Shown here piece after piece: positions 24,028-35,116 of a stretch of 64,000 nucleotides of DNA. The stretch spans positions 24,657,395-24,721,394 of the forward strand of contig JACGWO010000004.1 in NCBI GenBank assembly GCA_034509735.1, given 5' to 3'. The notes beneath the pieces are model-generated. The model was given only the letters and a program-made list of their open reading frames with translations, was not told where the DNA came from and did not search any database. Within the stretch, counting starts at the first letter, position 1, and each line of letters begins with the position of its first letter. Source of the DNA: Sesamum alatum (lineage: Eukaryota > Streptophyta > Magnoliopsida > Lamiales > Pedaliaceae). The translations under genes were made by a program, and so were the position numbers.

Positions 24028-25317
24028 TGATCGGTTGTCGAAGCCGTCAAATATAATTACTGATTCTAAACTGTAGTAGTCGTGGAACCAGGTCGAATCC
24101 CAAGGGAATTATCGATTACTTTCTCGATCTAGATGTAGTAACCAAAAAAGGGGGGTATGAATTAAGTACTAATTATAAATGAACTAAATTAACAAAAGCA
24201 AGAGTAAAACAACTGAGAAGAGATTATAGATGAAAAAGTCCAATTCAAGGGGGTTCGTCTCACCAATCGTTATGTTTATCATGGATCACTAAGGGTTAAT
24301 TCCATAACCAAGCATTCAACTCTGGAATTTATTAGGATAGCCGTAACAAATCCCTGTTTTCCTATCGTAGTGGATTTGACTCAAGCATCTAAATCTAAAC
24401 TTATTATATCAAGACTGGGCACGATAGCATTCCATATCTCATCAATAATAGCATTTGCAACAATGAAAACAGTTGAATCTAGATCAAATAACCGAGATAG
24501 CTGCAATTATCTAACCTAGTTTTCTCGTCCCTACAAATAAATCATGCAAAGCACATAATAAATTTGCTCGCTACTCATACCACTAATTCATGACAATTAC
24601 GGATCACTGAACTCATGGATAGCAATAGAATAATCAATATTGAATCGAATTGTCAGATCTATCAATAATAATCATTCTGTTAACAGTAAATCAAGACGAG
24701 AAATACTTGGCGAAATCAGATAAATTCAAGATCTCAAAACATAACAATAGGGTTTAACGTTTCCCTTGAATCGGAATAGAAAACTAGCTACTAAACATGT
24801 TCATAGCTAAACAAAATATTCTAGATGAAAGCATAAATTCAGAGACAGAGAGAGAACACGATGATCAAAAGATGGATTTTCTCTGTGCTCTAGTCTCCTT
24901 TTTATAGCTGAGAATCCCTTCCCTATGCAGCTTCAGAGTCCTCTTTTGTGCCAATTTCAGAGTCCTCCTTTGTGCCAACTTCGGAGTCCTCGCGCAGATC
25001 TGGATGTAGGTTAAGGCGTGATCACGCCTTAGAGGTTGTTCAAGTCTGCCCATTCAAAAGTCTCCTTATCTTCCCACGCAGACTCGGATGTCGGATAGGG
25101 CGTGATCACGCCCTGATGCTTGTTGAAGTCTGCATATTGCTGTTTTGCACTTTGATCACTTTTCTGTCTTTATTTGGGCTATTTAACTCCTTTTCTTCAC
25201 AACGGGTGAATCTCGATTATTTATTCAAACCTGCATAACTCGGCTAAAAATGTAAATAAAACCTTTAAAAACCATACGAGTTAAGCATGGATATGAGAGA
25301 TGAAATGCACCCTATCA
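24028..25317 (-). repeat. 5' LTR of the Ty3 element
   Basis: It is 1,290 bp, nearly identical to 15887-17175. It carries palindromes at 25013-25030 and 25097-25114; the second is intact here but mutated in the other LTR. Confidence 0.95.
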
Positions 25318-28300
25318 GCGGCGTTTAGTAAGGACAGACCGACACTTAGGTCCAAAATGGGTACCTGCATTTTCCGTGCCCTAGACTCTAAGTGATGAGA
25401 CCGAAGACAGAAGGACAAGTGTACTGTTAGAGCCTAAATGTTCACCCCCGATTATTTCACCTAGTCTCTAGTGCCATGGACCGTTGCTAGATGACCACCC
25501 ATGGTAATGGACGGATTCTAGGAATCTGACCAAGTCTAGCTGAAAGGTGAACCTAAAGAGTCACACACTATCCACACACACTTAGTATTTAATTTGGAAT
25601 TAAATATTGGAGTAAAGGAATGATTAAATTGAATTTAATCGGGTCCTATATTTTCTTGGAGAAATTAATTCCTTCTATTTGATAAAGGGAATTAAATTAA
25701 TAAATTAGATTTATTAAGAGAATTAATTTAATGGGCCTAGAATAAATTTTAATATTTATTTGGCCTTTTGGAATATTTAATAGGATTTAAATATTCTATT
25801 AAATTAAATTAATGGTTGAGATTTAATGTGAGAGATCAAAGGCTAGGATTGAATTTGACAAGGTCAAATTCTACTTTGACTAGGACTTTGACTAGGTCAA
25901 AATCCTAGTCAAATTAAGCTTCTAAAGAGGTGGAGTTTAAAGAGGATTAAACTCTTCCTCTATATATACCCCTAGCCTTGCACCTTTTGAAGGATGATGA
26001 AATTCCAACACACACACAACACACACTCGTCTCTCTCCCTCTTACCTCTCGTCCGCCCCCTTTCTCTCTACAAGAAATATATTTTCTTGTTCTTTTGTTC
26101 TTGGAACACTAGAACATTGATGAATCAATACCGTTAATTCATAACGTGTTGTTGATTCATCCACTCCAAAATCATACTTGTTCGTTGCTAGTACGATGTG
26201 CAAGATACGTGGGTGGATCGTGTGTCACGATTTGGAGGGTCTCAAGAACGAGATCTTGGTGCAAAACGGGGAACAACGCGTGTAGCCGTTGAAGACGAAA
26301 ACAACAACGGGTAGGTCTCGTTTTAATTTTTCGTCTCTTTTATTTTTCCTCCCTATGGCCTCCATGACAATTGCATGTTCTTCATATCATGAGATACACC
26401 GAACACCCGGGAATCTCAAGGGTACACCCCTTGAGCGTGTTCTTTATTTATTAAAGCATGCTTTAAATTTTCGTATTTTATTTTATACCGCGCTTCCGCA
26501 TTCGCGCAATTTCCCGGGACGATCCACGATTCCTTTCACATTAGTGGGGGTGCTCTGATCTGAACCCGTGGTTGTAAAACCAAATGCGAATTTGACTGTG
26601 CCAACTGCTGGAACATTGATGGACCAGGTCTATAAGGCTCAGTGACAACAAGATGAGGTTGATTATCTTCTTGAGTGATACCATATTTAGGCATTGCCTC
26701 TTCATTTTCTGCTTCTATTTCATTTTCTACAGGTACTGGAGGTAGAATATTTGGGTGTTGGGAGTCCTGATGCATAGGTCATAGGAAATAAGTTATGTTT
26801 TTTTATAACAAATGGAACATGAGCTTTAAGCAAAGTAGATGTAACACTTACACTCCATGTCTGTAGCCTATTACTCATCCTCCTTGCAGCTGGGCAAGGA
26901 CTCTTCATTTTCCTCCTCTATATGATTTTAGAGAACATGTCAATCTAAAGAACATGTAAATACAGAACATGAGCATGGTTCTTACCCTTGTTTGCACATT
27001 GCCCTCTGTTTACACATTACCCTCTGTTTGCGCATTGCCATCTACCTGCATTACAGAATGTTGCATCAGAACAATAATAGATAGATAATTGACTAAGTGT
27101 TTGTATATTGAACATTCATACCACTTGGCTTTGGTCTTCATGCACAAGTCCCCTTTCTGGACATTTTGATGTATTGTGCCCAATTTGACCACAAGTTCTG
27201 CAACTAACTGTTCTTGATGTCTTCTTAGCTTCCTACTGTCAACCTTCTTGCCCTTTCTCTTGTTCTTAATTGGTGGTTCACCAGCTTCTCTTCTCCTAGC
27301 CTTGGTAGGCCTCCCTGCCCTTCTTCCAAAATTTGGTGGTAGAGGGGGAATAATGCAAGACTCTGACCACATCCCCTCATGACTCATAGGTTGAATTGCA
27401 GGAGCATACACAGCCTTATATGTATCAACACTATAACATTCATCCACAAAGTCAACAGGATCTAATTTCTGATATTATATTGCAGAGCAAGCATGCTTAC
27501 AAGGTATACCAGATAGTTGCCATTTCCTGCAACTGCAACTCCTTGCACCCAAGTCAACACAGTGCTGACTTCCATTAAAACAAGAAATCTGGTAGTTTCT
27601 ATCATCAGCCTTTATAGGCATACAGTCAGACACCTTTGATGTTTGTTTCCCCAAAATTTTCTGAATTTTGGGACAGATTTGTCCTTTCCACTTATTGGCA
27701 GCCCTATCTCTGTTTTCTTGCATTTGCCTCATCAAATATTCTCTAATTCATTCTAACATTGTTAGAATGAGCTTTTCCCTTGCCTCAAGAATGCATGCAT
27801 TAAAGGCTTCACATACATTGTTTAACACCATATCACATACTGACACTTCACTGAAATGTGATTTATTCCACTGTGTTGGTGGCTTGTCATTAAACTAGTC
27901 ATGAGCTGACTGTGATAATGCTTTCATCTCCTGCATTCTAAACTTCCACTCACTGACAGTGCATGCCTTAGCTGCTTTCCAAAGAGCAATCTTGAATGCT
28001 AAGCCTCTGAAACCAGCTTGTTTAAAATTGTTGTGCAAATGTCTGACATAGTATCTATGGTCAGACCCTGGGAAAACCTCATCAAATGCTTGTAGCAACC
28101 CTTTTTGTTTGTTAGACATAAAGGTGAATAAATCTTGTCTGACTATGTTCAGGTCTTGTTTGAGCACAATTAAGAACCACTCCTACGTCTCCGTACACTC
28201 CCTATTCACCATAGCATAAGCAATTGGAAATAGACAATTATTGGGATCAAACACCAACTGCAGTTAGAAAGATACCCCCATGAGGTCCTTTCAAATGACA

Positions 28301-29934
28301 ACCGTCTACCCTAATTATATGCCTACATCCAGCTTTGGACCCATCTTTCAAAGCTCTAAAACATACATAGAACGTACTAAACCTTTCATCACCATCAGCC
28401 TGTTCAGTGCCCACAATTACAGTTGATCCCGGATTAGTCCTCCTAATTTCATCAGCATAATCCCATAATCGAGTATACTGATATTCAGGAGACCCTTCAA
28501 GAGCCTTCAATGCTGCCCTTTTGGCTCTATAAGCTTGATCTTGGATACATTGACCCTCAATTCATCTATTATATCAACCCTGAAACCCCTCACACATCTT
28601 TTAGGATTTGACTTAAATTTTTGCAAATACTTCTCCTTCAACCATCCAATTTTCACATTTTTCACATCAAACACTTGTGGACATGAGTGGATAGGATGAA
28701 ATAGATTAATTTGGAATGTTTCTTCATCTTTCAGTTTTATTGCATGCATCTTCCATGCTCAATCAACAACACCACACTCTGCATACACCCTGATCTTGTC
28801 TTTTTTTTGTGAATTTCAAGGTTCTTTTAGTCTGTATGGCATGAGACTGTAGGGCTTTTTTGAATTCTTCCTTATTACTGAACATCATCCCCAGCTCAAA
28901 TGTAGGATCATAAGTTTCCTCTGGATTAAATACAGGATAATTAGGCCCATCCCCCTCACCATTATCAGAATCCTTAGCTTCATCTAGATCACCCTCATTA
29001 CCAACCACATCATCTTCCTCCTCTTCACTAGAATCACTAGTCTCCCTATCCTCTTCATTATTAAACCCTGTTTCAACTACATCAGGTTGATTGGGACCTT
29101 CAGCTTTCCGTTCACCCCCCCTCATCATAATCACTCTCCCTCAACTCAGTTCCCTCTCCTTTAACTTCTTCATAAATTCAGTCTTCAAATCTTTGTCATC
29201 TATCAGTAGCTTAAACCCTTTGTTCACAATAACATAATATTATCTATGCCTCTCCATCCCAACACCATCTGAAAACATGTTTAAAGTCTTCATATTACAT
29301 TCATTTTCCTGAACATAATCAAATTTATCAACCCTGCCCCCCATATACATAGCTTGAGGCAAATGCCTAGCCTCACCCCATGATACAAACACATTGTAAT
29401 AGAACGACTCTCTGGATCGGTTAATAGAAAAAAATAAAGTTACTAAACAGTAAAACCAACACACTCTCACGTCACCAAACAGTAAAAAAACCATAAGTTA
29501 CACAAGGGACCACATACAACAATACATGCATTTGTGGACCACGTATACTTAAAAAATTCGCATAAAGCATGTGCAGTCAACATCTACTATTGTTTTCAAA
29601 CACAAAAGCAAGAAAAACAAAAAATAAAAATAAAAATTGGGGAATCTTACGGTATCGAGGTGGAGGCAGCCCCACATGTCTCCCAGGCCTTTTCATCACC
29701 ATTGCAGCACACTCCTTCCAAAATCTTCGCACTAGCTGCTACTTCCAAGTCCAACACAGACAAAAAATCACTTTTTTTCAACTTTGGGTTTGAATATTCT
29801 CAAGTGCGCAGGGAGGAAATTAGGTTTTTTAGAGAGGGGGATTAGGGCTTTGGCTCGATTAACAGAGAGAGTCTGATTTTTAGTTTGCATTCCTCACGTG
29901 CACAACGCGTGGGTTGGATTTTCCCTCCATTTCC

Positions 29935-30219
29935 ATGTCAGCGACATGACGTGGCGTTTTTGCCACATCGTAAATGTTTTTTTATAATTTCATTTCAGAT
30001 GGCAAGTTGTAAATTTCAGCCAATCAGTGAAAAAGCCCTAAATTAAAACCCTCACGTTCGAAGAGCTTGACAATTTTCCGGCAGGTTTAAAAAAAATCCA
30101 GCTGCCAGAGGACTAAAATCGCGAAAATTGAAAAGTTACAGGACAATTTTGCTACCCTAGGAACTTAAAGACCAAAATGCCAAAGGCCTATAATTACAGG
30201 ATGATTTTTTCAATTAACC
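29935..30219 (-). repeat. MULE right terminal inverted repeat
   Basis: Read on the minus strand it starts GGTTAATTGAAAAAATCATC and parallels the left arm through 'tcctgtaattataggcc', 'cctagggtagcaaaat' and 'aaacctgccggaaaatt' to the ACGTGGC hairpin. It differs by a short insertion near the 'cacgt' segment and several substitutions. Confidence 0.92.
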
Positions 30220-30394
30220 AACAATTATTTGGCGTCATAAATATGATTGTTTTATTTTTATCTCAGAGTCATTTAACATATTAAAAATTTACAGATTTAT
30301 TAATTAACATAGGATGTACTTAGGATGTATACAAGAAGCCTACAGGAATATAACAAAGAAAATTATTAGAATATAGCCGCAAAATTTGACTCAC

Positions 30395-30733
30395 AGCTAT
30401 CATGGACTCGCGCATTGCCAAAGGAAAATGCATTTCATCCGTCTCGTAGTCATACCATATGCCTGGATTCGATGTAAGGGCTGTGTATGTGTTGTATCTC
30501 TCCTTAAATTCGTAGAATTTGGTATGCACCTCTGATATAGTGAAGCGATGCCTGAAATGACGACGCAATGCCCGTGTCCAACGCTCTATTGCCAACTCTG
30601 CTGCATCGTCATTACACATGGGAACACAGGTGTTATCATCCAAAATCAAAAACATAAATTGTTGTTCAACCTCGAATGACCAACCCTCCATCTGTTCAAA
30701 TTCAACACTGTCAAGATAACGTCTGTACGCCAT
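30395..30733 (-). CDS. Myb/SANT-like protein, exon 1 (SANT domain)
   Basis: The first exon starts at the Met at 30733 (MAYRRYLDSVEF) and ends at the donor AGCT|GTGAGT at 30395/30394. It is 113 codons without a stop. It contains a SANT/trihelix-like pattern: WSFEVEQQFMFLIL, then WTRALRRHFRHRFTISEV, then KFYEFKERYNTY, then GIWYDYETDEMHFPLA. Members of this family are the ORF1 DNA-binding partners of Harbinger transposases or their host-retained relatives. The next gene upstream on the same strand is the Harbinger transposase (32441-30965), which supports an element origin. An alternative is a domesticated host copy. Exon 2 is at 13524-13051. Confidence 0.6.
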
Positions 30734-30964
30734 GGCTGCACAACCATTCAACTGTTATATATAAAGTGGTGCTATGAAGTTGTATAACAAAGTTGACTAA
30801 TATCAGTGTATTAATGATATATGTATTAGCCGAATACCAACTAGTTTAACATAAATGTATTAGGAGTGCATTTAGAATAATAGACATAATAGTGTGTGCA
30901 ATGCCATCACGAAATCTATCCCCAAATAATAGACAATTATAGATTACTAAAATACAAAGACTAA

Positions 30965-32441
30965 ATATTTGCAGTAGCCCACATCGAATTGTGCAATGCA
31001 TCACAAAAGGCCCTCTGTGCTTCAATTTCATCTACTGTTGCGTTGCCTCTATTGTAAAAAGTATGCATATCGGGTTCTATTTCTTGCTCTGGATGATTGA
31101 AAATTGTATCATCCAGACTAAATTTACGTATAAAGTTATGAAGAGTGCAACAAGCAATGACGATTTCTCCTTGGTGCTAAACGGGGTAGCTTGGCATCCC
31201 CCATGCTAGTATCGGGAAACGCTTCTTCAAGATACCAAAGCAACGCTCAATTACGTTACACAATCAAGAGTGCACGTGGTTAAACATATCCTATGAGGTA
31301 CGATATGTGTGATCTGGGCCCCTATATTCATCTAAGTGATACCTAGTTCCTCGATACGAAGCAAGAAAACACCGGTAGTTCGTGAACCCAACGTCGATGA
31401 GATAGTACTTACCTACATAAGAATAGGATGATAATACAATTTAACTTAAGATAACTTGCAAATAGCATAACGGACTCCACGAAACATAATGAACATACTC
31501 ACCAATCGAGAAAAAGGGAATGAGGGATCCTGTGATATGGCATAGTGTAAAACACGTGCATTGTTAGCACTGCCCTCCCAACCCGCACACACGTATGTGA
31601 ACGTCATATCAAAGTCAAAAATGGCAAGTACATTCTGTGCTAAACGATTTTTACATGACCTATACCGATTATGGTGTCTATGTGGGACCCATTCCAGAAT
31701 CAGTGTTCCATCGATCACCCCAATACAGTCCTATATAGTAATTCTAGCAAAAAATAAATAGTATCTATTGATGCATTGTGATATGAAAGTATAGTCTAGT
31801 AAGTACGATAAAATGTGGTGAGCCATCCTATAGAATTTTTTATCTAGTAAGTGAAAAGGAAACTCTGGATTTTACTAATATATCCGCATCTTAAAGTATG
31901 GATAAAAATCTCGATTGTTCAGAACTTGTGGCGGGACATCCTGAAAGTTGGGTCTAGTAATTATTTCAAGGACAAGTGCACATAGTGCGCGTAGGACTCG
32001 ATGAAATCTACGATTAATTGTCTCCAATGAATGTTGAAATTGCTCCATCAAATCGCGCTGACGTTTGTGCATTCCAACTGTCTGCATGAAAAGAGCCACC
32101 TCCTCAAACGAGCTTACTCTGCTTGATTGTCCCTGTGGAAGTAGACCCCTTGTGGTCAATGCCTCCACCAATGCATGAAAACATGGCTTTGTCATACGAA
32201 TATTATAATAGAAACAACTGATATGTGGTGTCGTCATAATTTCAACTACCCAACCCTCACCCTGTAATGCAGATGTATTGCGCAGAACTTGTTCACGAAA
32301 GAGCTCAGGAGAAATCACATCTCGGAGTATGTAATACTCCTCAGGCACAACGGATTCGTCACTGTCGGGTATACATGGACTCCCGATTGTACCACTGGAA
32401 GTGTGGTCATCAAGGTTGCTCGGACCACTAGTGCTAGCCAT
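30965..32441 (-). pseudogene. PIF/Harbinger transposase, broken
   Basis: Exon 1 starts at the Met at 32441 (MASTSGPSNLDDHTSSGTIG) and runs to 31890 with the helix-turn-helix-like region (FHALVEALTTRGLL, FEEVALFMQTVGMHKRQRDLMEQFQHSLETINRRF). After an intron the catalytic part starts near 31730: DCIGVIDGTLILEWVP (first Asp), NVLAIFDFDMTFTYVCAGWEGSANNARVL, then ~31410 KYYLIDVGF (second Asp), and VIERCFGILKKRF near 31250 (Glu). The DDE residues remain, but at least three stops lie in the last exon (around 31275, 31255 and 31180). The C-terminus reads EIVIACCTLHNFIR. It is a typical autonomous Harbinger ORF2 by order and motifs. Confidence 0.88.
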
Positions 32442-32471
32442 TATCTTTGATATATATATATATATACACAT

Positions 32472-33292
32472 AAAAAAAAACCAAATATTAGAACTAAAGC
32501 CATAATATAGTTATAGATCATTAAAAAAAAAAAAACAAGTATTAGAACTAAAACCATAATTGCAGTAGAGAATATATTCTTTATGCAAAACTAAGAACAT
32601 GCCGTTTAATATACTTAGAAGTATATTACAGTAGTATATTATAATTAATATCATGAACTATATTATAGTAGTATATTATAGTACTATATTTATTACCATG
32701 CAGTAGTTTGATAGAAGAATACATATAGTATATTATATTAAAATCCATGATGCACGAAATAGTTAAGACAAAATAGTTGTCAGGTATTAAATTAAAAGAG
32801 TGAATATCCAAAACCAATTCTACTTTCCATAGCATATAATATTATAATATTGACCAGCATTGTAAAGCATAAATCGTTGGAAGGCATTGCTTATTATAAT
32901 ATTCTTATTATTATAATATTATGAAGCATTGATAGAACTATATAATATTGTGAGAAAGATTCGACACATCATTCAAACTGGTGCACTAATTGGCTTCTTC
33001 AAAATTGGGATACTAATTGGGATCTTCAAAAGCATATCAGAATGTACTTATTGATGACTATAACGGTTTAAACGATAGAACTGAGAAGCAATCACGAGCT
33101 ATATTAAAAAAACCCAATGTGAGAAATATTCCACATAGAATATTGTAAAGTCATGACCCACACGCAATATGACAATAGTTTAAAACATAGTACAAACGAT
33201 TTGTTCACGAGTTTTGCTGCCAACGAAAAGATTTCCAATTTCCAACTGCATGATCAAAGGGCTAGAGCATACATAATTCGAGGCATACATAG
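32472..33292. other. AT-rich spacer without a gene
   Basis: It holds a TATATA run just upstream of the transposase start, A-rich tracts near 32525, and many TATTATAATA words. No coding region is supported on either strand. Confidence 0.5.
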
Positions 33293-33918
33293 TTAGTTTA
33301 GCTTTGCAAATGATTGTAGCCAATGAAGTTTATTGTTTTCGCTCAATTTCAAGAACATGGTACGAGTAGTGTGACTATGAAATCGCTCCAACGCAGTTGT
33401 GAAAATTTGATCAGGAAGGTTCTCAAATTTGCTTAACTTTTCCACACACTGCTCGATAGCTTCTGTTGCTTTTGGCCCACTCCGTTCTATCTTTCCCTGA
33501 AGAGACTCCTGGACTTTGTCCATCGTGTCCATCTTCTTCATTTGCAGCTCATTCACATAGTGTTTCCCGCGCCGACCACTAGATGGAGAAGCAAAGTCGT
33601 CATCGGAGCGAGTCGTAAAGGACTCGAAGGGCTTGTTCAGAGGAACTGAAGGCTCGTTAAGGGGGACCGATGGCATCGACTCCGAGTATGATGTGTCCTC
33701 ATACTCGTCTCTAGATCGTCGAATGCCAACTTGGATAGAATGGTCATTTTGCACCTGCATCTCATCAGTTCCCCCATGTTCACCATGTGATGAGCGTGGC
33801 CCATGTGTCACTGACCTCCCCCAAGCCCCAATAGCAGTGTTACGCGTGAACATTTTCGTACATAGGTCAAAATGTGAGAGACCATGCTCTATAATCTTCT
33901 TATATTCAGGACTCGCCT
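33293..33918 (-). pseudogene. Myb/SANT-like protein, 3' exon only
   Basis: An exon opens after the acceptor TTAATAG at ~33919 and reads SPEYKKIIEHGLSHFDLCTKMF, the conserved block that follows the SANT domain, then TRNTAIGAWGRS and a Ser/Pro-rich acidic region. It ends with a helical tail (VEKLSKFENLPDQIFTTALERFHS, then SFAKLN and stop). It is open throughout (~208 residues). The upstream SANT exon expected to the right of 33,925 is absent, so the gene is 5'-truncated. It is transcribed in the same direction as the Harbinger transposase. Confidence 0.6.
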
Positions 33919-33959
33919 ATTAAGTTTAATTGAAAAAATAGTAGCAGTTAGCCCGAGGC

Positions 33960-34215
33960 ACACAATACGATTGTTGGACCATCACAACCAACTGCTCGCA
34001 TACGTCAAAATTGCCCCGCGACCGCAATCGCGATGCGTAGACCTTGATTATCAGGTCACAAAGATCGAGGAGTTGCTGGAGCGTATGGTCTCCACCTGGC
34101 CCATCCCTCCGGTGCCCCAACCATCCTAGCCTTTAGCTGATCCCCGAGCTCCCAACTACGATGCACAAGACGGTGTGGATGCTGCCGACGGGGAACCCGA
34201 TCTAGATTGCAACTA
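33960..34215 (+). pseudogene. Possible C-terminal piece of a CACTA-associated protein
   Basis: The plus strand reads LDYQVTKIEELLERMVSTWPIPPVPQPS followed, after a stop, by an acidic tail near 34,140-34,210. A short coiled coil followed by a Pro-rich end would suit a CACTA-type second protein next to the CACTA-like terminus. There is no diagnostic motif, so this is a guess from position. Confidence 0.2.
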
Positions 34216-34439
34216 TTTATTATCTTTAAGTTGTATGTATATAAATACAATTTTTAAACACTATTTTTATTTTGTTAATTAGATTATTACTATTTACTTG
34301 CTAGATAATTTATTCAAAATATTTTATATTTAAGAAATTCAACAAGACATTTGCAACTAAAATTTAAAGAAAATATTATAATAATAAAAATTGAAATAAT
34401 TTAAATATAAAAAAATAAAAATAATATATTAATTTTTTA

Positions 34440-35116
34440 ATGTCTTTTGTAATGGTTCTTGGATACGCTTTACCAATACACAACCTGAAAACAATTACAC
34501 AAGCTGTTCCAATCAAATTACAAAGACGTTACAAATACTGTTAAAACAACAGTTGCCAATTGAGATACAAAAATGTTCACACAAAACCGTTGAAAAAACC
34601 GATTCAAATATAGGAACAACAACCGCTCCACAAACCATTACAAAAACTATTACAAAATGAGGTACATACAACGTACACAAAGGAGCCACAATATCCGTTA
34701 CGATATGTGTTACAACATGAGGTACAAAAATCGTTACAAATAATAGATCACGAACCGTTACAAAGACATTAAAAAGGGCAAGCCAATAAGAGATAGACTT
34801 AAATCTATTTCTGTTACAATAGTCATTCCGAAGTTAGGTCCAATTATTCCAAAGTTGGCCGTCTCAAAAGGAGTTACAATGTCAATTTTCACATCCGGTC
34901 AAAGATTGTAATGGTGTATTTAGCCGATATTCGGTACAAATCTGTAACGACTTCTGAAAAAGCCGTTACAAATGTTTTGTAATGCCTGTCAAAGGAACGA
35001 AAGGGCAACCCTTACCGAGATTGTTGCATATTTATTAAACATGTTAATAAATTAAAATTGTCCGTTCCAAATGTCGTTACAACAAAATATATTTTTTATT
35101 TTTATTTTTTGTAGTG
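34440..35116 (-). mobile_element. CACTA-like element terminus with subterminal repeats
   Basis: Read on the minus strand the terminus is CACTACAAAAAATAAAAATA at 35116, the pattern of CACTA (En/Spm) ends. The next ~650 bp contain at least eight copies of a GTTACAA word (34528, 34716, 34732, 34756, 34814, 34871, 34970 and 35072) plus inverted TTGTAA copies, like the transposase-binding arrays of CACTA elements. It interrupts a copia LTR exactly at 35116/35117. The other end was not found. Confidence 0.55.

Larger units (their letters stand above)
15887..25317 (-). mobile_element. Athila/Tat-type Ty3 LTR retrotransposon, 9.4 kb, defective
   Basis: Two ~1.29-kb LTRs (TGAT...ATCA ends) flank gag, protease, RT-RNase H and a deleted integrase, all on the minus strand. 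The flanks are GCGGT (15882-15886) and GCGGC (25318-25322), a 5-bp duplication with one mismatch. By eye the LTRs differ at about 13 bases plus one 1-bp indel over 1,289 bp, so it is the youngest insertion of the nest. There is no chromodomain. The PBS and the F-M-D-D RT motif suit the Athila/Tat side of the Ty3 group. Confidence 0.93.
15130..26538 (+). mobile_element. Ty1/copia solo LTR (1.98 kb), split by a Ty3 element
   Basis: The left part (15130-15886) starts TGTTAGAATAGG and the right part (25318-26538) ends CCACGATTCCTTTCA. Together they are collinear with the copia LTR at 60025-62266: shared phrases include 'tgccatggaccgttgctaga' at about 25475, 'acaccgaacacccgggaa' at 26396 and the conserved end. 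The flanks are CATTG (15125-15129) and CATTA (26539-26543), a 5-bp duplication with one mismatch. No copia internal sequence is present, so this is a recombined solo LTR. It lies in the 3' part of the MULE's MURA gene. Confidence 0.88.
14999..29702 (-). pseudogene. MURA transposase of the 16.5-kb MULE, broken and interrupted
   Basis: This is the minus-strand transposase gene. Exon 1 is probably 29702-29651 (MVMKRPGRHVGLPPPRY, then GTAAGA). The PB1-like N-terminus is near 29430-29160 and an acidic linker at 29134-28800. The DDE core follows: RVDGCHLKGPHGG at about 28310 (first Asp), VFPGSDHRYYVRHL near 28060, and CEAFN near 27810 (candidate Glu). The SWIM zinc finger CSCRKWQLSGIPCKHAC is at about 27545-27490, then a basic region at 27300-27220. 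The C-terminal part runs 26775-26544 and, across the solo LTR, resumes in frame at 15124 to the TAG at 14999. In-frame stops (for example at ~29240, ~29137, ~28760, ~28185 and ~27897) and frame changes show it is inactive. Confidence 0.85.
13720..30219 (-). mobile_element. Autonomous-type MULE, 16.5 kb including nested insertions
   Basis: Both ends carry ~280-bp inverted repeats and are flanked by the perfect 9-bp duplication AACAATTAT (13711-13719 and 30220-30228). Removing the nested copia LTR and Ty3 element leaves about 5.1 kb. Inside are a MURA transposase gene on the minus strand and a GRF-zinc-finger gene on the plus strand, converging near 14,500-15,000. Both genes are broken. It inserted in the intron of the Myb/SANT-like gene. 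Confidence 0.93.
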
